Assembly: GCA_004211435.1 (NCBI GenBank)
Contig: SECS01000004.1
Coordinates: 1-64,000 of the forward strand
Length of the DNA stretch: 64,000 nucleotides
Direction of reading: 5' to 3'
DNA from: Novosphingobium sp.
GTDB taxonomy: Bacteria > Pseudomonadota > Alphaproteobacteria > Sphingomonadales > Sphingomonadaceae
Positions within the stretch are counted from its first letter, which is position 1. Each line of letters opens with the position of its first letter. Shown here piece by piece: positions 58,247 through 64,000 of this stretch. Below the pieces are notes generated by a model. The model saw nothing but the letters and a program-made list of their open reading frames with translations. It did not search any database and was not told the DNA's origin. A program made the translations under genes and the position numbers.

Positions 58247-58899
58247 TTTTCCGCGATGCGGTTGTAGGCAGGGATCGCCAGCGACCAGTGGATGGAGGCA
58301 CCGCGCAGCGTGAAGCCCGCGAGGGCGGCGACCGGCCAGACGATTTCGTTGGGCAGAGACAGCAGCGCGCCCGCCACGGCGAGCGCCGAGCTCAGCGCCG
58401 CCGCGGTCACGTAGAGTTCGCGCCGCATCAGGATCGAGGGCTGGCCGGCGAGCACGTCGCGGATGATGCCGCCGACGCAGCCGGTTATCACGCCCATCAG
58501 CGCTGCCGGAACCGGCGGCGTGCCATAGCCGAGCGCCTTGACCGTGCCGAGCACGGCATAGGCGCTGAGGCCCACGGCATCGGCCCATTCGAGCAATTGG
58601 CCCTGCCACCAGCGGTGCGGGGTGAGCCAGGCCAGCACGGCGACGGCGAGGCAGGTCGGCGCGACCAGCGGATCGCGGATCCAGAACACCGGCGCGCCGA
58701 TCAGCAGGTCGCGCACCGAACCGCCGCCGACGCCGGTGACCAGCGCGAAGAAGGCCATGGTCACGAAGTCCTGCCGCAGACGCGCCGCGAGCAGCGCGCC
58801 CGACAGCGCGAAGACGGCGATGCCGGCAACGTCGAGGAAACGGATGATCGCGGGCAGGTCGGCAAGCGGCATCGCGCGGCTATAACCGGACCCGCCCAT
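58243..58899 (-). CDS. TRIC-type/UPF0126 membrane protein
   Basis: 218 residues, seven membrane helices. The two internal repeats carry GVGGGSVRDLLIG and GCVGGIIRDVLAG, the glycine-rich GxGGGxxRD motifs of prokaryotic trimeric intracellular cation (TRIC) channels. Probably a K+-conducting homotrimer in the inner membrane. I start at the ATG at 58899; a TTG three codons upstream and an ATG 9 codons downstream are options. The 35-residue peptide gene ends 12 bases upstream on the same strand. Confidence 0.88.
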   Translation of the reverse strand: MGGSGYSRAMPLADLPAIIRFLDVAGIAVFALSGALLAARLRQDFVTMAFFALVTGVGGGSVRDLLIGAPVFWIRDPLVAPTCLAVAVLAWLTPHRWWQGQLLEWADAVGLSAYAVLGTVKALGYGTPPVPAALMGVITGCVGGIIRDVLAGQPSILMRRELYVTAAALSSALAVAGALLSLPNEIVWPVAALAGFTLRGASIHWSLAIPAYNRIAEN

Positions 58900-58911
58900 G
58901 CAGGACAATCT

Positions 58912-59019
58912 CTAGCGCTTCAGCGCATCGCGCAGCGAAGCAGCGCCGAGCACGACGGCAAAGGATCCGAATGCGACCAGAACCAGCACTTCGAAATGCG
59001 CACCTACGAAGCCGAACAT
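58912..59019 (-). CDS. 35-residue membrane peptide
   Basis: MFGFVGAHFEVLVLVAFGSF starts it; the first ~28 residues are one hydrophobic helix, and the end LRDALKR is basic. A single-pass inner-membrane small protein by look. GGGAGGG lies 6 bases before the ATG, an excellent ribosome site, but it is also the 3' arm of a terminator hairpin. It sits between lpdA and the TRIC channel gene on the same strand and may be its partner or leader. Family not recognised. Confidence 0.6.
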   Translation of the reverse strand: MFGFVGAHFEVLVLVAFGSFAVVLGAASLRDALKR

Positions 59020-59020
59020 G

Positions 59021-59070
59021 AAAAACCCTCCCTGACGGAACCGCATCCTTGTGCGGTCCATCGGGGAGGG
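59021..59070 (-). terminator. Intrinsic terminator after lpdA, overlapping a ribosome site
   Basis: On the minus strand CCCTCCC (59070-59064) pairs with GGGAGGG (59032-59026), with an inner stem CCGCA/TGCGG, then TTTTT (59025-59021). Starts 45 bases past the lpdA stop. The 3' arm GGGAGGG is also the Shine-Dalgarno of the 35-residue gene. Confidence 0.8.
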
Positions 59071-59115
59071 CTTCCTTGATCGAGATCAAAGGGTGAGACT
59101 TGCCCGCCGCATCGA

Positions 59116-60516
59116 TCAGATGTGAATGGGCTTTCCGCGCACGGCCATCGCCGCTTCCTTGATCGCTTCCGAATGGGTCGGGTGCGCGTGGCAGGTATAG
59201 GCGATGTCCTCGCTGGTCGCACCGAATTCCATGGCCTGTGCGGCCTGGGCAATCATCGTGCCGGCGACCGAGGCAATGCACCAGACGCCGAGCACGCGAT
59301 CGGTCTCGGCATCGGCGATGACCTTGACGAAGCCGTCGGTCTCGCGGTTGGTCTTGGCGCGGCTGTTGGCGAGCATCGGGAACTTGCCGACCTTGATCTC
59401 GCCGCGTTCCTTGGCCTGTTCCTCGGTCAGGCCGACGCCGGCGATCTCGGGGAAGGTGTAGACGACGCTCGGGATCACGGCGTGGTTCACGATGCCGATC
59501 TGGCCGGCGATGTTCTCGGCCACGGCAATGCCTTCGTCCTCGGCCTTGTGCGCGAGCATCGGGCCGGGGATGACGTCGCCGATCGCCCAGACGCCGGCGA
59601 CCTTGGTGCGGAAGTCGTGGTCGGTTTCGATCTGGCCGCGCTTGTTGAGTTCGAGGCCGATCTTGTCGAGGCCGAGGCCTTCGGTGTTCGGCCGGCGGCC
59701 GATCGAAACGAGGACGGCATCGGCCTCTAGCGTCTCGGTGTCGCCGCCCGCCGCGGGTTCGAGCGACAGCGTGACCTTCTTGCCCTTGACCGTCGCCTGG
59801 GTGACCTTGGTCGAAAGCTTGAGCTCCATGCCCTGCTTCTTGAACAGCTTGCCCGCTTCCTTGCGGACCTCGCCGTCCATGCCGGGCAGCAACTGGTCGA
59901 GGAATTCGACGACGGTGACCTTGGCGCCGAGGCGGCGCCAGACAGAACCGAGCTCGAGCCCGATCACGCCGCCGCCGATGACCACGAGGTGGTCGGGCAC
60001 GCGGTCGAGCGCGAGCGCGCCCGTGCTGTCGACGATCAGGCCTTTTTCGTTGTCGACTGCGACGCCGGGGAGCGGGGTGACCGACGAGCCGGTCGCCACG
60101 ATCACGTTCTTGGCGGTCACGGTCTTGCCGGCGACGTCGACGGTGTGCGCGTCCTGGAAGCTGGCGCGGCCCTTGAGCCAGTCGATCTTGTTCTTCTTGA
60201 ACAGGTATTCGATGCCGCCGGTCAGTTCCTTGACCGCGGCGGCCTTCTCGCCCTGGAGCACGGGCAGGTCGAGTTCGACCTTGCCGGTCTTGACGCCGAA
60301 CTTGGCGAGCGTGCCGTGCGCGGCTTCCTCGAACAGCTCGGAGCCGTGGAGCAGCGCCTTGGAAGGGATGCAGCCGACGTTGAGGCAGGTGCCGCCCAGC
60401 GTCTCGCGACTTTCGGCGCAGGCGGTCTTGAGCCCGAGCTGGGCCGCGCGCACCGCGGCGACATAGCCGCCGGGGCCGGCACCGATGACGAGGACGTCGT
60501 AGTCGTATTCAGCCAT
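59116..60516 (-). CDS. lpdA: Dihydrolipoyl dehydrogenase (E3)
   Basis: 466 residues. FAD site GAGPGG (12-17), redox disulfide GGTCLNVGCIPSK with C44 and C49, NAD site GGGVIGLELGS, and the C-terminal HPTHSEAI with the His-Glu acid/base pair. Reoxidises the lipoyl groups of 2-oxoglutarate dehydrogenase. Same strand and just after sucB, 93 bases, the gap holding a dispersed repeat. A strong terminator follows. Confidence 0.96.
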   Translation of the reverse strand: MAEYDYDVLVIGAGPGGYVAAVRAAQLGLKTACAESRETLGGTCLNVGCIPSKALLHGSELFEEAAHGTLAKFGVKTGKVELDLPVLQGEKAAAVKELTGGIEYLFKKNKIDWLKGRASFQDAHTVDVAGKTVTAKNVIVATGSSVTPLPGVAVDNEKGLIVDSTGALALDRVPDHLVVIGGGVIGLELGSVWRRLGAKVTVVEFLDQLLPGMDGEVRKEAGKLFKKQGMELKLSTKVTQATVKGKKVTLSLEPAAGGDTETLEADAVLVSIGRRPNTEGLGLDKIGLELNKRGQIETDHDFRTKVAGVWAIGDVIPGPMLAHKAEDEGIAVAENIAGQIGIVNHAVIPSVVYTFPEIAGVGLTEEQAKERGEIKVGKFPMLANSRAKTNRETDGFVKVIADAETDRVLGVWCIASVAGTMIAQAAQAMEFGATSEDIAYTCHAHPTHSEAIKEAAMAVRGKPIHI

Positions 60517-60538
60517 TTGGGCCTCCGTGGCGCGCGGG

Positions 60539-60563
60539 CTTCGACAAGCTCAGCCTGAGCGGG
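60539..60563. repeat. Dispersed repeat, copy 2
   Basis: CTTCGACAAGCTCAGCCTG then AGCGGG. Shares CTTCGA-AAGCTCAG with copy 1 at 53208-53240. Lies between sucB and lpdA. Confidence 0.65.
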
Positions 60564-60609
60564 TCTGGCAATTATTGGGCAGAAGAAAAGTCGCGCAAAC
60601 GCCTCGGCC

Positions 60610-61848
60610 TTACAGGTCGATCAGCAGGCGCGTCGGATCCTCGATCGCTTCCTTGATCGTCTTGAGCGCGGTCACAGCCTCGCGGCCGTCGATCAGGCGG
60701 TGGTCGTACGACAGCGCGATATACATCATCGGGCGGATGACGATCTCGCCGTTGCGGACCACGGCGCGGTCCTCGATGCGGTGCAGGCCGAGCACGGCCG
60801 ACTGCGGCGGGTTGATGATCGGCGTCGACATCAGGCCGCCGAACACGCCGCCGTTGGAGATCGTGAAGGTGCCGCCCTTCATGTCGTCGAGCGTCAGGGT
60901 GCCGTCCTTGGCCTTCTTGCCGTATTCGGCGATCGCCTTCTCGATGTCGGCGAAGGAAAGCTGGTCGACGTTGCGGACCACCGGCACGACCAGGCCGTTG
61001 GGGGCCGAGACCGCGACCGAGAGATCGATGTAGTCGTGATAGACGATCTCATCGCCCTGGATCTGGGCGTTGACCGCCGGAATGTCCTTGAGCGCCAGGA
61101 CCGAGGCCTTGGCGAAGAAGGACATGAAACCGAGCTTCACGCCATGCTTCTTGACGAAAAGGTCCTTGTAGCGATCGCGCGCGGCGATCACTTCGGTCAT
61201 GTCGACGTCGTTGAACGTGGTCAGCAGCGCTGCGGTATTCTGCGCATCCTTGAGCCGCTTGGCGATGGTCTGGCGCAGGCGCGTCATCTTGACGCGCTCT
61301 TCGCGACGCTCACCGGCGGGAGCTGCGGGCACCGAGGCCGGAGCCGGCGAAGCAGCAGCCGTCGTGGCGGGAGCGGGCGTGGCCTGCTTGGCCTGCGCGG
61401 CGTGAACGATGTCCTCCTTGGTCAGGCGGCCGTCCTTGCCGGTGCCCTTGACGCTCGAAGGATCGATGCCGTGCTCCAGCACCGCGCGGCGCACCGAGGG
61501 GGAGAGCGCGGCATCGCCGGCATCCTCGCCCTTGGGCGGCAGCGTGTCGGAGGCCGGCGGGATCGCCTTCTCGGCGCGCGGGGCAACCGGAGCGGCGCCC
61601 GCAACCGCGGTCGAATCCTCGATCGTGGCGATCAGCGCGCCGACCGCGACGGTATCGCCTTCCTTGGCGATATGCGCGCCCATGACGCCGGCCGCGGGGG
61701 CCATGACGTCGATCGCGACCTTGTCGGTTTCGAGGCTGGCGATCGGCTCGTCGAGCACGACGGCCTCGCCGGGCTGCTTGAGCCACTGGCCGATCGTCGC
61801 TTCGGAGACCGATTCACCCAGAACGGGAACTTTGACTTCGCTGGACAT
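60610..61848 (-). CDS. sucB: 2-oxoglutarate dehydrogenase E2 (dihydrolipoyllysine succinyltransferase)
   Basis: 412 residues. One lipoyl domain (1-78, lipoyl K43 in ETDKVA), Ala/Pro-rich linker, subunit-binding domain ([20 protein letters not shown]), second linker, and catalytic domain with the active-site [12 protein letters not shown] near the C-terminus. Forms the core of the complex. Follows sucA after 32 bases on the same strand. Confidence 0.97.
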   Translation of the reverse strand: MSSEVKVPVLGESVSEATIGQWLKQPGEAVVLDEPIASLETDKVAIDVMAPAAGVMGAHIAKEGDTVAVGALIATIEDSTAVAGAAPVAPRAEKAIPPASDTLPPKGEDAGDAALSPSVRRAVLEHGIDPSSVKGTGKDGRLTKEDIVHAAQAKQATPAPATTAAASPAPASVPAAPAGERREERVKMTRLRQTIAKRLKDAQNTAALLTTFNDVDMTEVIAARDRYKDLFVKKHGVKLGFMSFFAKASVLALKDIPAVNAQIQGDEIVYHDYIDLSVAVSAPNGLVVPVVRNVDQLSFADIEKAIAEYGKKAKDGTLTLDDMKGGTFTISNGGVFGGLMSTPIINPPQSAVLGLHRIEDRAVVRNGEIVIRPMMYIALSYDHRLIDGREAVTALKTIKEAIEDPTRLLIDL

Positions 61849-61880
61849 GCTGGACCTTCCTGAGACCTATGGGCCTGCGA

Positions 61881-64000
61881 TCACTTCTTGCCGGTGCGGC
61901 GGCGAATTTCGGAGCGGACCGAGAGGCCCAGGGCATCGGCAACGAGCGCGCCCTGTTCGTTCTCATGCCGCTTGGCGAGACCGGTAGCGGGCGAGGCGCT
62001 GGCCGAGCGGCCGGCATAGCGCGGACGCGCGATCTTGCACTTGGCCGCGGCGAGCGCTTCCTCGATGAAGGGCTCGACGAACGACCAGGCGCCCTGGTTC
62101 TTGGGCTCTTCCTGGCACCAGACGACCTCTTCGAGGTTGGTCAGGCGCTCGATGCGCGCGGTCAGCGGCTCGCCGGGGAACGGATAGAGCTGCTCGACGC
62201 GAACCACCGTGGTGTCCTTGAGCTCGGCGGCGTCGCGCGCCTCCATCAGGTCGTAGCCGACCTTGCCCGAGCAGAGGACGAGCTTCTTGACGTCCTTGTC
62301 CGCGGGCGGCGTGCGATCGGCCATCAGGCGGCGGAAGTGGCTGTTGCCGACGAAGTCCTCGAGTTCGGACTTGGCCAGCGGATGCCGCAGCAGCGACTTC
62401 GGCGTCATGATCACCAGCGGCTTGCGGAACGAGCGGTGCATCTGGCGGCGCAGAACGTGGAAGTAGTTCGACGGCGTCGTGATGTTGCAGACCTGGATGT
62501 TGTCCTGCGCGCAGAGCTGCAGGAAGCGTTCCAGGCGCGCCGAAGAGTGCTCGGGCCCCTGGCCCTCGTAACCGTGCGGCAGCAGCAGGACGAGGCCGTT
62601 GGCGCGCAGCCACTTGGCTTCGGCCGCGGCGATGTACTGGTCGATGATGATCTGCGCGCCGTTCGCGAAATCGCCGAACTGCGCTTCCCACAGGACCAGG
62701 GTCTTGGGATCGGTCATCGCATAGCCGTACTCGAAGCCGAGCACGCCATATTCGCTGAGCGGGCTGTCGAGCACTTCGAAGCGGCCGTGGGGCACGGTCG
62801 AGAGCGGCACGTACTTGCGCTCGTCGGTCTGGTCGACCCAGACGGCATGACGCTGGCTGAAGGTGCCGCGGCCCGAATCCTGGCCGGACAGGCGTACGCC
62901 GTAGCCTTCGGATACCAGGCTGCCGAAGGCCAGGGCCTCGCCGGTCGCCCAGTCGAAGCCTTCACCCGACTTGAACGCGGCGCGCTTGGCGTCGAGCACG
63001 CGGTTCAGCGTCTTGTGGATCGTCAGGTCGTCGGGAACCGTGGTCAAGGTGCGACCGAGGCTCTCGAACAGCTTGTTCTCGATGCCGGTCGGCGCGTTGC
63101 GGCGCGCGCCTTCGGGATCGTTGGGGCGGTTGAAGCCGCTCCAGCGACCGGCGAACCAGTCGGCCTCGTTGGCCTTGTAGGTCTTGGAAGCTTCGAATTC
63201 TTCCTCGAGATTGGCGACGAAACCTTCGGCATATTCGCCGAGATAGCCGCCTTCGACCACGCCTTCCTCGACCAGCCGCTTGGCATAGATCTCGGACACC
63301 GGCGGATGCTGGCGGATCTGCGAATACATCAGCGGCTGCGTGAAGCTCGGCTCGTCACCTTCGTTGTGACCGAAGCGGCGATAGCACCACATGTCGATCA
63401 CGACGTCCTTGTCGAACTTCTGGCGGAAGTCGACGGCCATCTTGCAGGCGAAGGTCACGGCTTCGGGATCGTCGCCGTTGACGTGGAAGATCGGGGCCTG
63501 GACGCCCTTGGCGACGTCCGAGGGGTAGGGCGAGTTGCGCGCGAACTGCGGGCTCGTCGTGAAGCCGATCTGGTTGTTGATGATGAAGTGCAGGCAGCCA
63601 CCGGTGGCGTAGCCGCGGATGCCCTGGAAGCCCAGGCATTCCCAGACGATGCCCTGGCCTGCGAAGGCCGCGTCGCCGTGCAGCAGCACGGGCAGGACCT
63701 GGTCCATCTCCTCGAGGTCGTCGCGCATGGTCAAGGTCGCACGGACCTTGCCGAGCACGACGGGGTCCACGGTTTCGAGGTGCGAGGGGTTGGGCACCAG
63801 GCTCATGTGCACCTTGATCCCGTCGAACTCGCGGTCGGTCGAGGTGCCCAGGTGATACTTGACGTCGCCCGATCCGCCGACGTCCTCGGGATTGGCGGTG
63901 CCGCCCGAGAACTCGTGAAAGATGACCTTGTAGGGCTTGGCCATGACGTTCGCGAGCACGTTCAGGCGGCCGCGGTGGGCCATGCCGACGACGATCTCGC
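61881..64000 (-). CDS. sucA: 2-oxoglutarate dehydrogenase E1, 5'-truncated by window edge
   Basis: The frame runs out of the window at 64000; about 705 C-terminal residues are visible of a family length near 930-990. Thiamine-diphosphate enzyme that decarboxylates 2-oxoglutarate. Landmarks: GMAHRGRLNVLANV near the edge, HGDAAFAGQGIVWE, INNQIGFTTSP, and in the C-terminal part QFGDFANGAQIIIDQYI and HGYEGQGPEHSSARLERFL. First gene seen of sucA-sucB-lpdA; its start and promoter are outside the window. Confidence 0.96.
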   Translation of the reverse strand, partial: EIVVGMAHRGRLNVLANVMAKPYKVIFHEFSGGTANPEDVGGSGDVKYHLGTSTDREFDGIKVHMSLVPNPSHLETVDPVVLGKVRATLTMRDDLEEMDQVLPVLLHGDAAFAGQGIVWECLGFQGIRGYATGGCLHFIINNQIGFTTSPQFARNSPYPSDVAKGVQAPIFHVNGDDPEAVTFACKMAVDFRQKFDKDVVIDMWCYRRFGHNEGDEPSFTQPLMYSQIRQHPPVSEIYAKRLVEEGVVEGGYLGEYAEGFVANLEEEFEASKTYKANEADWFAGRWSGFNRPNDPEGARRNAPTGIENKLFESLGRTLTTVPDDLTIHKTLNRVLDAKRAAFKSGEGFDWATGEALAFGSLVSEGYGVRLSGQDSGRGTFSQRHAVWVDQTDERKYVPLSTVPHGRFEVLDSPLSEYGVLGFEYGYAMTDPKTLVLWEAQFGDFANGAQIIIDQYIAAAEAKWLRANGLVLLLPHGYEGQGPEHSSARLERFLQLCAQDNIQVCNITTPSNYFHVLRRQMHRSFRKPLVIMTPKSLLRHPLAKSELEDFVGNSHFRRLMADRTPPADKDVKKLVLCSGKVGYDLMEARDAAELKDTTVVRVEQLYPFPGEPLTARIERLTNLEEVVWCQEEPKNQGAWSFVEPFIEEALAAAKCKIARPRYAGRSASASPATGLAKRHENEQGALVADALGLSVRSEIRRRTGKK

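Overview
The window is a GC-rich, densely coded stretch of an alphaproteobacterial chromosome, most likely a sphingomonad (Sphingomonadaceae; genus not resolved). Three TonB-dependent receptors, a ModE-like regulator next to a soluble transhydrogenase, a Ku-LigD pair, a ribosomal supercluster without rpsD or rpmJ, and a streptomycin-type Arg88 in ribosomal protein S12 all fit that group. No tRNA, rRNA, CRISPR array, insertion sequence or prophage gene was recognised.

Layout. 1-8.0 kb: a catabolic-looking cluster of two alpha/beta hydrolases, a short-chain dehydrogenase, a TonB-dependent receptor, two tandem NTF2-like proteins and a luciferase-like flavin oxidoreductase. 8.1-12.0 kb: a secreted small protein and the two-gene non-homologous end-joining operon ku-ligD. 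12.1-21.5 kb: two overlapping TonB-dependent receptor genes, divergent from a three-gene ABC-2 exporter operon that is followed by a cobalamin-type radical SAM protein. The divergent control region has palindromes and a TATAAT box. 21.5-31 kb: rsgA, an animal-type haem peroxidase, a small zinc-finger protein, an SDR/NTF2 pair opposite a LysR regulator, sthA opposite a ModE-like regulator, and several small genes including an entericidin-like lipoprotein.

31.1-55.4 kb is the ribosomal and translation supercluster: the str operon (rpsL-rpsG-fusA-tuf), the S10 and spc operons (rpsJ to rpmD), then rplO-secY-adk and rpsM-rpsK-rpoA-rplQ. It is interrupted twice. A c-di-GMP signalling gene and an opposite-strand membrane glycosyltransferase gene lie between rpmD and rplO, right after a strong terminator. 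A secreted SRPBCC-fold gene lies between adk and rpsM. Many intergenic gaps here hold strong hairpins.

55.4-64 kb: an S9 prolyl-oligopeptidase, a secreted hypothetical protein, a TRIC-type channel preceded by a 35-residue membrane peptide, and the 2-oxoglutarate dehydrogenase complex genes lpdA, sucB and sucA on the minus strand (sucA runs off the window).

The best candidate for an undescribed system is the receptor/exporter/radical-SAM block at 14.0-21.5 kb: uptake receptors, an exporter of the DUF3526 type and a B12-radical SAM enzyme around one probable metal-responsive control region. Second-tier leads are the broken spc operon, the RG-rich extension of S5, and two places where an intrinsic terminator abuts or overlaps the next gene's ribosome binding site.
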